Origin: Pseudoprimorskyibacter insulae
Lineage (GTDB): Bacteria > Pseudomonadota > Alphaproteobacteria > Rhodobacterales > Rhodobacteraceae
Direction of reading: 5' to 3'
Length of the DNA: 64,000 nucleotides
Assembly (NCBI RefSeq): GCF_900302505.1
Contig: NZ_OMOJ01000001.1
Location: 1,036,943 to 1,100,942, forward strand
Notes under the pieces: model-generated
Databases searched by the model: none
Told to the model about the DNA's origin: nothing
What the model saw: only the letters and a program-made list of their open reading frames with translations
Program-made: the position numbers and the translations under genes
In this document: positions 18,281-27,136 of the stretch, piece after piece
Numbering within the stretch: the first letter of the stretch is position 1
Layout of the letters: every line of letters starts with the position of its first letter

Positions 18281-19246
18281 TTACAGCCCCAGCAAATTGG
18301 CCGCGTTGTCGTAGCAGACCATGCGACGCTCTTCGTCGCTAAGCGGGGCGGCTTCGATCCATTCGCCGGCTTCCTCGGGCCGTTCGAACGGGTAGTCTAC
18401 GGAAAACAGAACGCGGTCCGCGCCTGCCATATCCAGCGCACAGCGCAGCGGCGCATCTGCGCACATGCCAGATGTGGTCATCCAGACGTTTTCGCGGAAA
18501 TAGGCGGACGGGGCCTTGTTCAGGCGCATCTCGCCGCGGTTCGAAATCTCCCAGCGGCTATCAAGACGCCATAGCAGATAGGGCAGGGTTTCGCCCAAGT
18601 GCCCAAGGATCAGTTTGGCGTTGGGATAGCGGTCAAAGGTGCCGGAAAACACCAGCCGCAGCGCATGGGTCGCGGTTTCCACCGTCCAAGACCAGACCGG
18701 CCCCCAAAGTTCGGGGTGGTCATTGTACATATGCACCTGTTCGGGTGGGTTGTTGGGGTGGATATAGACCGGCACCCCCAGATCCGAGGCGCGTTCCCAG
18801 AACGGGGCATAGCGGTCATCATCCAGATAGGTGCCGCCCGTCTGCCCGTTGATCATCGCGCCCTGCATGCCCAGATCGCGCACGCAGCGTTCCAACTCAT
18901 TCGCGGCCTCTGCCGGGTCTTGCATGGCCAGATGCGCAAAGCCGCCGTAACGGTTGGGCTGTTTGGCCATTTCCTCGGCCAGAAAATCATTGGCCTTGCG
19001 GGCCAAACTCACCGCCGTTTCGGTGCGCTTTTCGGCCTGAACGCCGGGGCCTGCCAGCGACAGAACCGACTTTTCCACGCCGATTACATCCATCGCGGCC
19101 AGACGACGTTCGCCGAAATCCAGCAGCGCCTCGCGGGCTTTGCCGAACAGCGCCGGGCTGATATTGCCCGAGGTCTTGCCGAAATAGTCGAAGAAGTCGG
19201 GATGCATGAAATGCTCTTCCAGAGCAATCTTCGGGGTCTTGGTCAT
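18281..19246 (-). CDS. Amidohydrolase-family (de)carboxylase, gamma-resorcylate decarboxylase-like
   Basis: A 321-residue TIM-barrel protein of amidohydrolase family 2. The start KIALEEHFMHP with metal ligands E-x-H, the mid VYIHPNNP, GHLGE and SVDYPFE match the 2,3-dihydroxybenzoate and gamma-resorcylate decarboxylase group. It may decarboxylate a hydroxyaromatic acid or hydrolyse a lactone. Start 19246 has AAGGAC 7 bases upstream, directly after the stop of the M24 gene. Confidence 0.87.
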   Translation of the reverse strand: MTKTPKIALEEHFMHPDFFDYFGKTSGNISPALFGKAREALLDFGERRLAAMDVIGVEKSVLSLAGPGVQAEKRTETAVSLARKANDFLAEEMAKQPNRYGGFAHLAMQDPAEAANELERCVRDLGMQGAMINGQTGGTYLDDDRYAPFWERASDLGVPVYIHPNNPPEQVHMYNDHPELWGPVWSWTVETATHALRLVFSGTFDRYPNAKLILGHLGETLPYLLWRLDSRWEISNRGEMRLNKAPSAYFRENVWMTTSGMCADAPLRCALDMAGADRVLFSVDYPFERPEEAGEWIEAAPLSDEERRMVCYDNAANLLGL

Positions 19247-19257
19247 GTGTCGGTCCT

Positions 19258-20421
19258 TCATAGTTCGAAGATTTTCTTTTCTGTTTTGTGCAGACAATCG
19301 CTGACGCCATTTTCTGTCACAAGGTAGTTGTCGCAGATGACGGCAAAGACGCGGCCATCATCATATCCGGGGTGCACCGCTAGGCACATGTTTTCGGCCA
19401 GCGGCATGGTTTCATCCCGGCGGATCAGCGGGCGTTCGACCATTTCGCAGCCCTGCCCATGGGCATAAAGGCGCGTCTCGGGCGGCAGGCCATGCTCCAT
19501 CATCCACGTATCATGGGCGGCGGCGATATCGGCAGGCATCGCGCCGGGGCGCATCAGCGATAGCGTATGATCCTGCGCCGCGCGAACGTTTTCAAAGGCT
19601 TGCAACAGGTGATCATCGGCTTTGCCCAGAACCATCGTGCGGGCGATTTCCAGATAAAGACCGCCGGGGCCGTTCACCTCGATCAGCATCGACATATGAT
19701 CGCCCTGCTGCAAGCTGCGGGTCTGGAAGGGCCGGTTCATGAACCGCGACGGCGATCCCATCGGAGCCGACAGGCCAAGATAGATCCCCTGATCCGACCC
19801 AAGCCTACGCCCCACACCTTCGGCATAGGCCGCCACATCCCGGTCGGTCAGGCCGGGGCGGATGAAGTCGCAGACCTCGGCAAAGACCTGATCTTGCAAA
19901 GCGGCGGTCTGGCGGATCAGCGTGATTTCCTCGGGGCTTTTGGGGGCCTTGGCGATGTCCAGCGCCTCGGTCGCATCGACGCAGTCAAATGCCGAAAGGC
20001 CAGTCATCAACCCATGGGGCAGGGCGGCGGGGCACAGCAGGCCAATCCGCTTTGCTCCGGCATCGTTCAGCGCCTGAACCACCAATTCGGTGTCATAATC
20101 GATGGTGTAGCTGACCGAATGGAACGACGGCGTGCCAAGCGTGCGCCCAACCCCGCGCGTGGCCCGGTCACCGGGCGCCGCAGGGCGATCCGTTTCAAAG
20201 GCGCCCATTTCGACGATGGTCATGGGCCGGTCGGGGAAAAACACCACCGTGCGCGGATAGCCATTGTTGGCAGGCACATCCGTCAGCCAGCGCACATAGC
20301 CGCCAATCCAGTCTTCGCGCGCTTGGCAGATCAGGGCATCCAGCCCCAGATCGGCCATCACCTTGCGCGTGACAGACCAGCGCCGTTCCAGCTCGGCATC
20401 AGAGATCGGAGAGTTCGTCAT
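19258..20421 (-). CDS. M24 (creatinase/Xaa-Pro peptidase-fold) hydrolase with degenerate metal site
   Basis: A 387-residue pita-bread-fold protein: creatinase N-domain, then M24 catalytic domain. The Asp pair that binds metal in true aminopeptidases is replaced (EVNGPGGLYLEIART), and a usual ligand Glu appears as His (AVHPGYD), whereas AHGQG keeps its His. This fits the metal-free creatinase branch or an ectoine hydrolase/DddP-like branch rather than a dipeptidase. Start 20421 overlaps the stop of the dehydrogenase gene. The longer frame is not supported. Confidence 0.83.
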   Translation of the reverse strand: MTNSPISDAELERRWSVTRKVMADLGLDALICQAREDWIGGYVRWLTDVPANNGYPRTVVFFPDRPMTIVEMGAFETDRPAAPGDRATRGVGRTLGTPSFHSVSYTIDYDTELVVQALNDAGAKRIGLLCPAALPHGLMTGLSAFDCVDATEALDIAKAPKSPEEITLIRQTAALQDQVFAEVCDFIRPGLTDRDVAAYAEGVGRRLGSDQGIYLGLSAPMGSPSRFMNRPFQTRSLQQGDHMSMLIEVNGPGGLYLEIARTMVLGKADDHLLQAFENVRAAQDHTLSLMRPGAMPADIAAAHDTWMMEHGLPPETRLYAHGQGCEMVERPLIRRDETMPLAENMCLAVHPGYDDGRVFAVICDNYLVTENGVSDCLHKTEKKIFEL

Positions 20422-21341
20422 GTATCCAGCCTTTCGGTAAGAGCCGCCACGCCGCCACGGGCGTATTCGGCCACATGGGCCTGAAGGATCGGTAGGGCCT
20501 GTTCGTGATAGACATCGGCAAAGCCGCCGATATGGGGCGTGATGATCAGGTTCGGCAGATCCCAAACCGGGTCATCAGGCTTCAAGGGCGAGCGGGCAAA
20601 GACATCCAGCGCCGCGCCCGCAATGCTGCCCGACCGCAGCGCATCGGCCAGCGCGTCCTCATCGACACAGCCGCCACGGGCGATGTTGACCAAATAGGCG
20701 CTGGGTTTCATTGCCGCCAAAACCTCGGCGTCTACGATGTGATGCGTGGCGGCGCTATAGGGGGTCAGCACGATCAGAATATCGGCCTCGGCGGCGGCTT
20801 GGGCCAGATCCGCGCGGGCGTAGATCTTGTCAAAGCCGGGGGCCTCGGTCCGCCCGCCAGAGACGCCGGTCAAGCGCACGCCCATGGCTTTCAGCACGCC
20901 CGCCATATGTTCGGCAATCGCGCCAAGCCCTAGCACGCAAACGGTTTTCCCCGATAGCAGCGATTGCGGCTTGCGTTGCCAGACATGGGCGGCCTGATTG
21001 GCCAGTGTGCCGGGCAGATCGCGCAGACAGGCCAGCGTCAGCATCAACGCCAATTCGGTCATTTGCGGCCCGTGGATGCCCCGGCAATTGGTGATCGCCA
21101 GCCCTTTGCGCCCCAGCAGATTGTCAACGCCCGTGGTCAGCGCCTGTACCCACTCAAGCCCCGGCGCGGCATCCAGCAGGCGCGGTGACAGATAGGGCGC
21201 AAGCCCGATGATCGCCGTGGTGTCAGCGGCATGGGCCAGCGCCTCATCCTCGGTGGTGGCGGTGCGGATGGTCAAATCCGGGTGGGCCGCCGTGATGTGC
21301 CGGGCATAGAACGCGGCTTCGGAGTCAAAGATCAAAATGCT
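20418..21341 (-). CDS. D-2-hydroxyacid dehydrogenase
   Basis: A 307-residue NAD(P)-dependent D-isomer 2-hydroxyacid dehydrogenase. The Rossmann motif VLGLGAIAEHMAG, catalytic Arg in NIARGGCVDEDAL and the C-terminal catalytic His in HIGGF are visible. It interconverts a 2-hydroxy acid and a 2-keto acid. It is coupled to the M24 gene and follows the TRAP permease gene by 11 bases, so it acts on whatever that transporter imports. Confidence 0.88.
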   Translation of the reverse strand, partial: SILIFDSEAAFYARHITAAHPDLTIRTATTEDEALAHAADTTAIIGLAPYLSPRLLDAAPGLEWVQALTTGVDNLLGRKGLAITNCRGIHGPQMTELALMLTLACLRDLPGTLANQAAHVWQRKPQSLLSGKTVCVLGLGAIAEHMAGVLKAMGVRLTGVSGGRTEAPGFDKIYARADLAQAAAEADILIVLTPYSAATHHIVDAEVLAAMKPSAYLVNIARGGCVDEDALADALRSGSIAGAALDVFARSPLKPDDPVWDLPNLIITPHIGGFADVYHEQALPILQAHVAEYARGGVAALTERLDT

Positions 21342-21352
21342 CATGTCATACC

Positions 21353-22651
21353 TCAGTACAGAAGGTTCGGCAGCCACAGCGCAATCGCAGGCGCGATGAA
21401 CAGCAGCACGATCAGAACAATCGGCGCGGCCAGAAAGGGCAGGATCGCCGAATAGAGCGCCTTCATCGGAACGTCCGGCACTTGGGCGCGGATGATGAAC
21501 AGGTTCATACCGACGGGCGGCGTGATCAGCCCAAGCTCAACCAACAGCGCCACCAGAACGCCGAACCAGATCGGGTCAAACCCATAGCCCACGACGATGG
21601 GCAGGAAGACCGGAACCGTGATCAGCACCATGCCGATGCCTTCCAGAAAACAGCCCAGAACGATGTAGATCACCACGATCAGCGTCATCACCATAAAGGC
21701 CGACATCCCGGCGTTTTCGGCCAAGCCCAGCAGCGTATCGGGCAGGCGGGTTTGCACCACGAAGTTGGAAAACAGCGTCGCGCCGACGATGATCATGAAC
21801 AGGGCGCAGGACACGGCGACGCTTGATTTGATCGCCTGCACCAACCCGTCCAGCGTCAGCCCGCCTTTCCATGCGCCGAGCACGATTGCGCCGAAAGCGC
21901 CGATCGATGCGGCCTCGGTCGGGCTGAACAGACCCGCGTAGATGCCGCCGATGGTCAGCAGGAACAGCAGCCCGAATTGCCAGGGCTTGCGCAGCGCGGC
22001 AAGGCGTTCACGCAGGCTGGCGGGGCGTTCGGTCGGGGCCGCGCCGCCTTTGCCCGCCACGATCATCGCGACCGCCACATATAGCAGCATCAGCAGGATG
22101 CCCGGCAGCATCGAGGCCGCGAACAGCCGCGCCACCGAGGTTTCGGTGATTGAGCCATAGATCACCAGAATGATCGACGGCGGGATCAGAATGCCAAGCG
22201 ATCCGCCCGCAGCGACGGTTGCCGCCGAATAGCCGGTGTCATAGCCCGCGCGGCCCATTTCCGGCATGGCGATGCGCGTCATGCTGGCGGCGGTCGCAAC
22301 CGAACTGCCGCAGATCGCACCGAAGGCGCCCGATGCGGCCAGTGTGGCAATGCCCAATCCCCCGCGCAGCCCCGACAGCATCACGCGGGCGGCGTTGAAC
22401 AGCTCAGCCGACATGCGTGACCCGGTGGCGATTTCACCCATCAGAATGAACAACGGGATAACCGACAGGTTATAGTTTGAGGCCACGTCAAACATGGTGG
22501 TGCCAGCCACGAATTTCGACGCCATCAGCCCGTTCAGCGCCCAGTTTCCGCCAATGCCGATCACACCCAAGGCCAGCCAGACCGGTTGGCGCAGGAACAG
22601 CATCGCCAGCATGACACCGATACCACCAAGTCCTAGTGCAAAGCTGCTCAT
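21353..22651 (-). CDS. dctM: TRAP transporter large permease (DctM)
   Basis: A 432-residue membrane protein with about a dozen helices, the DctM family pattern and GxxxPPS-type loops (GILIPPSIILVIYG, ITPPVGMN). The long open frame upstream is not coding. ATG 22651 overlaps the stop of dctQ (ATGA). It forms the Na-driven import channel with DctQ and DctP, usually for carboxylates or related solutes. Confidence 0.94.
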   Translation of the reverse strand: MSSFALGLGGIGVMLAMLFLRQPVWLALGVIGIGGNWALNGLMASKFVAGTTMFDVASNYNLSVIPLFILMGEIATGSRMSAELFNAARVMLSGLRGGLGIATLAASGAFGAICGSSVATAASMTRIAMPEMGRAGYDTGYSAATVAAGGSLGILIPPSIILVIYGSITETSVARLFAASMLPGILLMLLYVAVAMIVAGKGGAAPTERPASLRERLAALRKPWQFGLLFLLTIGGIYAGLFSPTEAASIGAFGAIVLGAWKGGLTLDGLVQAIKSSVAVSCALFMIIVGATLFSNFVVQTRLPDTLLGLAENAGMSAFMVMTLIVVIYIVLGCFLEGIGMVLITVPVFLPIVVGYGFDPIWFGVLVALLVELGLITPPVGMNLFIIRAQVPDVPMKALYSAILPFLAAPIVLIVLLFIAPAIALWLPNLLY

Positions 22652-23157
22652 AGCGCGTGCTCCTCGTCGGGGGTGGCGGCAGGGCGCTGAAACGCGCTGC
22701 GCAATTGCAAAACATAGGCCCAGAAGATGCCGATCAGCCCGGCAAAGGCGACCAGCCACAGCGGCCATTTGGGAATGCCCAGCTCTAGCGAACGCTCGCC
22801 CCATTGCCACGCGTCCAGCGCGGGCTGGATCATCGACCACGTCAGGAAGGCAAACAGCACAACGCCGGTCAGGGCGGCCACGATGCCTAGCCCTTGCAAC
22901 CCGCGCGGGGGCAGGACGGCGTCGATCAGGTCAATCAAGATCTCGCCTCGGGCGGCGACCACCGGGATGATGCCGAAAAAGGTCATGAACAGCAGGGCGA
23001 TGCTGACGATGTCATAGGCGCCTTGCAGCGGCATGTTGAACACGGCCCGCAAGACCACATCGCCCACAACGGTCAGCATCATGACCACAAGCGACAGGCA
23101 GGCCAGCCCATGGGCGGCACGGGTGATTAAATCGGGTTTGGCGGGGCGGAGTGTCAT
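22648..23157 (-). CDS. dctQ: TRAP transporter small permease (DctQ)
   Basis: A 169-residue protein with four membrane helices of the DctQ family. It lies directly between dctP and dctM. It stabilises the large permease. Confidence 0.92.
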   Translation of the reverse strand: MTLRPAKPDLITRAAHGLACLSLVVMMLTVVGDVVLRAVFNMPLQGAYDIVSIALLFMTFFGIIPVVAARGEILIDLIDAVLPPRGLQGLGIVAALTGVVLFAFLTWSMIQPALDAWQWGERSLELGIPKWPLWLVAFAGLIGIFWAYVLQLRSAFQRPAATPDEEHAL

Positions 23158-23176
23158 GTTTGGGCCTTTTGAAAGG

Positions 23177-23207
23177 GTGCCGGTCCGCCGCAGCAGCGGA
23201 CCGGCAC
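23177..23207 (-). repeat. Intercistronic hairpin between dctP and dctQ
   Basis: A perfect 12-bp stem (23177-23188 with 23196-23207) with a 7-nt loop lies 8 bases after the dctP stop. There is no T tract, so it is likely an mRNA stabiliser that lets the binding protein be made in excess over the permease. Confidence 0.75.
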
Positions 23208-23215
23208 TTGGTGGG

Positions 23216-24202
23216 TCACTTGGTGTAGGCGCTCAGGAAACCTGCACCGGCGTCACCCGCCGTCTTCAACGCAGCATCGGAAATGGACGAGAATACTTCC
23301 CTGAGCGTTCCGATCTGTGCGTCATCCAGTTGAACGATGTTCACCCCTGCTTCGACCATGTAGGCACGGCCTTCGGCTTCGCCTGCGTCCCATTTCGATC
23401 CGAACCAAGCGGCGCGGTCGGGGCCGGTGGTTTCATCCACCAGCTTTTGCAGCTCGGGCGACAGGCGGTTGTAGGCGGCATCGCTCATGACCACGGCAAA
23501 GGTCGCGGATGCCAGACCCGGCTCCATCGAATAGTCGGTAACCGGACCCAGATCGAAGGCTTTGGTGGCCTCGAACGGGAAGGTGGCACCGTCCACCACG
23601 CCTTTGCCCATGGCATCGGCAGTTTCGGCAGGCGGAACCGGCACTGGGGCCGCGCCAAGCGCTTCGATGATCTGCTGCCAGGTTGACCCGGCATAGCGGA
23701 TGCGCAGGCCCTTCAGGTTGTCCAGATTGCTGGGGTCGGACTTGGCCAGATTGACCTTCAGTGGCGGCGTGACGGCCATCCACAGAATGCGCGTGCCACC
23801 ATGTTCCGCCGCCAGATATTCCGGCGCTAGTTCCGTCAGACGACGCGAGGAAATCGCGCTGGCATCGCCTTGGGCCGGGTGCGTCAACGGCAGGCCCGCC
23901 AATTCGGTCATCGGGAACCGTCCCGGCGTCAGCGCGTGCAGGAAGATCGCGATATCGGCACCGCCCGAGCGGACCAGATCAAACTGGCGCGGCGGCGGGC
24001 CAAGCTGGGCGGCGGGGAACACTTCGAGCTGAAGCTCTCCGCCGGATTTTTCCGACAGCTCGTTGCCCCATTCCTTGATCGCGGTCACGAAGGTGTGGAC
24101 CGGCGGCAGGAAGGTGGTGACCTTCAGCGTTTCGGCCCACGCGCCCCCGGCCATCAGGCCGGTCATCAGCGCGGCTGCGGCGATGGTTGATTTCAATGTC
24201 AT
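23216..24202 (-). CDS. dctP: TRAP transporter solute-binding protein (DctP)
   Basis: A 328-residue periplasmic DctP protein with a Sec signal ending in AWA (about residue 23). The central region with KGLRIRYAGSTWQ, whose arginine normally binds the ligand carboxylate, is present. The ligand cannot be named. Placement between a BKACE gene and the hydroxyacid dehydrogenase suggests an organic acid. Confidence 0.92.
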   Translation of the reverse strand: MTLKSTIAAAALMTGLMAGGAWAETLKVTTFLPPVHTFVTAIKEWGNELSEKSGGELQLEVFPAAQLGPPPRQFDLVRSGGADIAIFLHALTPGRFPMTELAGLPLTHPAQGDASAISSRRLTELAPEYLAAEHGGTRILWMAVTPPLKVNLAKSDPSNLDNLKGLRIRYAGSTWQQIIEALGAAPVPVPPAETADAMGKGVVDGATFPFEATKAFDLGPVTDYSMEPGLASATFAVVMSDAAYNRLSPELQKLVDETTGPDRAAWFGSKWDAGEAEGRAYMVEAGVNIVQLDDAQIGTLREVFSSISDAALKTAGDAGAGFLSAYTK

Positions 24203-24262
24203 TTCAGTTCCTCCCAGAATTGGCGGTCACGCCGCCTTGGCGGTGGACAAACTCCACCCATG

Positions 24263-24286
24263 CCCGCGCAAACCCCTTCGCGCGGG
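24263..24286 (-). repeat. Hairpin between the BKACE gene and dctP
   Basis: A 7-bp stem CCCGCGC/GCGCGGG with a 10-nt loop in the 112-base gap. There is no T tract. It could attenuate read-through from the Liv/BKACE block into the TRAP block. Confidence 0.45.
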
Positions 24287-24314
24287 TGTTTCGGTATTCG
24301 CGATTGGCAGAGCG

Positions 24315-25244
24315 TCAGAAGTTGACGCGGTCGCCCCCCTTCAGGCCCAGAATCTCGCGGGCCTCGTCTGGGGTTGCGACCTCACACCCCAGTTCTTCAA
24401 TGATCTTGCGCACCTTCGCGACCTGCTGCGCATTGCTTTCGGCCAGCACGCCGCGGCTGATGAACAGGCTGTCCTCAAGCCCGACGCGCACATGGCCGCC
24501 CATCTGGGCCGCCGCCGCCGCCAGCGGGGTCTGCGCCGACCCTGCGGCCAGAACCGACCAGCGATAGCTGTCGCCAAACAGTTTGTCGGCGGTCTTTTTC
24601 ATGAAGACCAGGTTCTCGATATCCGCGCCGATGCCGCCAAGAATGCCCATGACGAACTGAATAAAGATCGGCGCTTTGAACAGGCCGATATCTACGCAGA
24701 ACTTCAGGTTATAAAGATGCCCAACGTCATAGCATTCATGTTCGAACTTGATGTCATGCGGGGCCAGCGTGGTTGCGGCCTCTTTGATATCGCGGAAGGT
24801 GTTGCGGAAGATGTTGCCGTCGGAATTGGCGACATAGTCCTTTTCCCAATCGAACTTCCAATCGTCATAGCGTTTGGCCAGCGGATGAAAGCTGAAGTTC
24901 ATCGAACCCATGTTCATCGAACACATTTCGGCGCTGAAGGTCGCGGCGGGGTTGATCCGGTCCTGAATGGACAGGGTCAGCGACCCGCCGGTCGAGATAT
25001 TCACCACCGCATCAGTGGCCTGCTTGATCCGGCCAAGGAAGGGCTTGAAATCCTCAGGATCGACCGAGGGCGCGCCGGTTTCATTGTTGCGCGCATGCAG
25101 GTGCAGGATCGACGCGCCCGCTTCGGCGGCGTCAATCGCCTGGGTGGCGATATCGTCATAGGTATAGGGCAGGGCGTCCGACATGGTGGGCGTGTGGATC
25201 GCCCCGGTCACCGCGCAGGTGATGACGGTCTTTTGTTTGGCCAT
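24315..25244 (-). CDS. Beta-keto acid cleavage enzyme (BKACE, Kce family)
   Basis: A 309-residue DUF849/BKACE protein. The TIM-barrel motifs TGAIHTPTMSD and the metal pair LHLHAR (H48, H50) are clear, as is VRVGLEDSLF near the C-terminus. The family condenses a beta-keto acid with acetyl-CoA to give acetoacetate and a new CoA ester. The substrate of this member is unknown. It starts 2 bases after livM stops, so it belongs with the Liv uptake system and the hydroxyacid oxidation genes. Confidence 0.92.
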   Translation of the reverse strand: MAKQKTVITCAVTGAIHTPTMSDALPYTYDDIATQAIDAAEAGASILHLHARNNETGAPSVDPEDFKPFLGRIKQATDAVVNISTGGSLTLSIQDRINPAATFSAEMCSMNMGSMNFSFHPLAKRYDDWKFDWEKDYVANSDGNIFRNTFRDIKEAATTLAPHDIKFEHECYDVGHLYNLKFCVDIGLFKAPIFIQFVMGILGGIGADIENLVFMKKTADKLFGDSYRWSVLAAGSAQTPLAAAAAQMGGHVRVGLEDSLFISRGVLAESNAQQVAKVRKIIEELGCEVATPDEAREILGLKGGDRVNF

Positions 25245-25246
25245 GG

Positions 25247-26275
25247 TTAGTCTCCTTTGCGCTTTTCCGGGAACCGGACACGAAATCCGAGCGGGAAAAG
25301 TTGCAGATCAAAACGGTTGCGAATGAAGCCCCAGACGCCTTTGGGCGCTTTCAGCATGACGACGATGGCCACGGCCCCAAGCACCAGCAGATAGGTGGTG
25401 CCAAGGTCGGCCAGCGTTTCACGCAGGGCGAAGAAGATCAGGGTGCCGATGATCGGCCCTTCGATGGTGCCAATGCCGCCGATGACGACGATAAAGATCA
25501 CGAAAGCCGTCCAGTCATTGACGCTGAAGGCGGCATCGGGCGAAATCCGCAGCTTTTGCAGAAAGATCAGCCCGCCGACCATGGCGGTCATCGCGGCTGT
25601 GACGACATAGACCAGAAACTTGGCGCGCAGGATATCGATGCCCAGCGATCCGGCCGCCAGTTCATTGTCGCGGATGGCGGTCAGGGCCAGCCCCTTGCGC
25701 GACCGCAGGAACAGATAGACCGCTGCCACCACGCCAGCCGCCGCCGCTAGCGCCAGCCAATAGCTAAGGGCTTCGCGTCCGCTGCGCGATGCGGCCAGCG
25801 ACTTGACGATATCGACCGGCAGGGATGACCCCGACCCGCCGCCAAGCGCGCTGATCTGGGCAAAGACCAGACGGAACACCTCGGCCATGACCCATGTGCC
25901 AATGGCGAAATAGGCGCCCCGCAGGCGGAACAATAGCGCCGCCACCGGGATCGACACCGCCGCTGCGATCACCCCCGACAGGCCAATCGCCACGATGGGA
26001 TGCAGGCCTGCGAACATCGTCAGGGCAAACAGCATATAACCGCCCAATCCAACAAAGGCCTGCTGCCCGACCGAAACAAGCCCCGCATAGCCTGCCATCA
26101 GGTTCCACAGGCTGGCCAGCGCCAGATAGAGGAACAGCTCGCTCAGCAGGCGCATATCGGCGCGGCCCGCCCACCAGGGCGCGGCAATCAGGGCGGCCAT
26201 CACCACAACGCCGATCAGGGCGGCAATGCGGGCTTCGCGGGTGGTGCGCGTGACGGAATAATCGTTCAGGTTCAT
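25247..26275 (-). CDS. livM: Branched-chain amino acid-type ABC permease (LivM family)
   Basis: A 342-residue LivM-type permease with about ten helices and GYAGLVSVGQQAFVGLGGY near the N-terminus. It overlaps livH by 4 bases. With LivH, F, G and the binding protein it forms a HAAT-family importer. Such systems often carry aromatic or carboxylic acids and amides, not only branched-chain amino acids. Confidence 0.93.
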   Translation of the reverse strand: MNLNDYSVTRTTREARIAALIGVVVMAALIAAPWWAGRADMRLLSELFLYLALASLWNLMAGYAGLVSVGQQAFVGLGGYMLFALTMFAGLHPIVAIGLSGVIAAAVSIPVAALLFRLRGAYFAIGTWVMAEVFRLVFAQISALGGGSGSSLPVDIVKSLAASRSGREALSYWLALAAAAGVVAAVYLFLRSRKGLALTAIRDNELAAGSLGIDILRAKFLVYVVTAAMTAMVGGLIFLQKLRISPDAAFSVNDWTAFVIFIVVIGGIGTIEGPIIGTLIFFALRETLADLGTTYLLVLGAVAIVVMLKAPKGVWGFIRNRFDLQLFPLGFRVRFPEKRKGD

Positions 26276-27135
26276 GCCGCTACCCTCGGGAACAGGCCAT
26301 TGGGACGCACGGCCAGGATCAGAAGAAACACGATATGCCCGGCCAATAGCTGCCAGCCCGGATCAATCTTGGCGCCGATGGTCTGGGCCACGCCCAGGAT
26401 CACGCCGCCTGCCAAGGTGCCCCAAAGGTTGCCCAAGCCGCCGATGATCACCGCCTCAAAGCCAAAGATCAGGCGGCCCCCGCCGATCGACGGGTCAAAG
26501 CTGGTGCGGATGCCAAGGAACAGCCCCGCAATCGCCGTGACTGCCAGCGCCAGCGCCATGGCAAGGCCGAAGACATGCGCTTTGTTCAGGCCCATCAACT
26601 GGGCGATGTCTTGGTTGTCTGACGTTGCACGGAAGGCGCGGCCAAGGGGCGTGCGGTAGAACACCCATTGCAGGCCTGCGATCACCGCTATGGCCACAAG
26701 CATGGTCAGAACCGGCAACCAGCCCAGCGTCAGCCCCCCCAGATCGAAACTGGCGGTTTCCAGTGCGCCTGCGTTCATTTTCTGCGGATCGGCGGTGTAG
26801 ACTTCAAGCAGCGCGTTTTGCAGGATCACCGAGATCCCGAAAGTCACCAGCAGGGGCGGCAATAGATCGTCGCCCAGCGTCTGGTTCAGAATGCCCCGTT
26901 GCAGCGCATAGCCAATCGCCGCCATGGCAGGCACCACGACAATCAGCGCCAAAAGCGGATGCACCCCAAGTGCGACGGTTGTGGTCAGCCCCAGATAGGC
27001 GGCCAGAACGATCAGGTCGCCATGGGCGATATTCACCAGCCGCATGACCCCGAAAATCAGGCTAAGCCCCGCCGCGAACAGGGCATAAAGCCCGCCCAGC
27101 AAGGTGCCTTGTACGATTGCGTTTAGCCAATCCAT
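26272..27135 (-). CDS. livH: Branched-chain amino acid-type ABC permease (LivH family)
   Basis: A 287-residue LivH permease starting MDWLNAIVQGTLLGGLYAL, a typical family start, with FGVMRLVNIAHGDL. It overlaps livM by 4 bases and follows livF by 1 base, so all are one operon. Confidence 0.94.
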   Translation of the reverse strand: MDWLNAIVQGTLLGGLYALFAAGLSLIFGVMRLVNIAHGDLIVLAAYLGLTTTVALGVHPLLALIVVVPAMAAIGYALQRGILNQTLGDDLLPPLLVTFGISVILQNALLEVYTADPQKMNAGALETASFDLGGLTLGWLPVLTMLVAIAVIAGLQWVFYRTPLGRAFRATSDNQDIAQLMGLNKAHVFGLAMALALAVTAIAGLFLGIRTSFDPSIGGGRLIFGFEAVIIGGLGNLWGTLAGGVILGVAQTIGAKIDPGWQLLAGHIVFLLILAVRPNGLFPRVAA

Positions 27136-27136
27136 C

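Noticed and set aside
22652..22840. Longer start for the TRAP large permease
   Set aside because: The extra 63 residues are Arg-rich, overlap dctQ coding and lack a ribosome site. The ATGA overlap at 22651 is the natural start.
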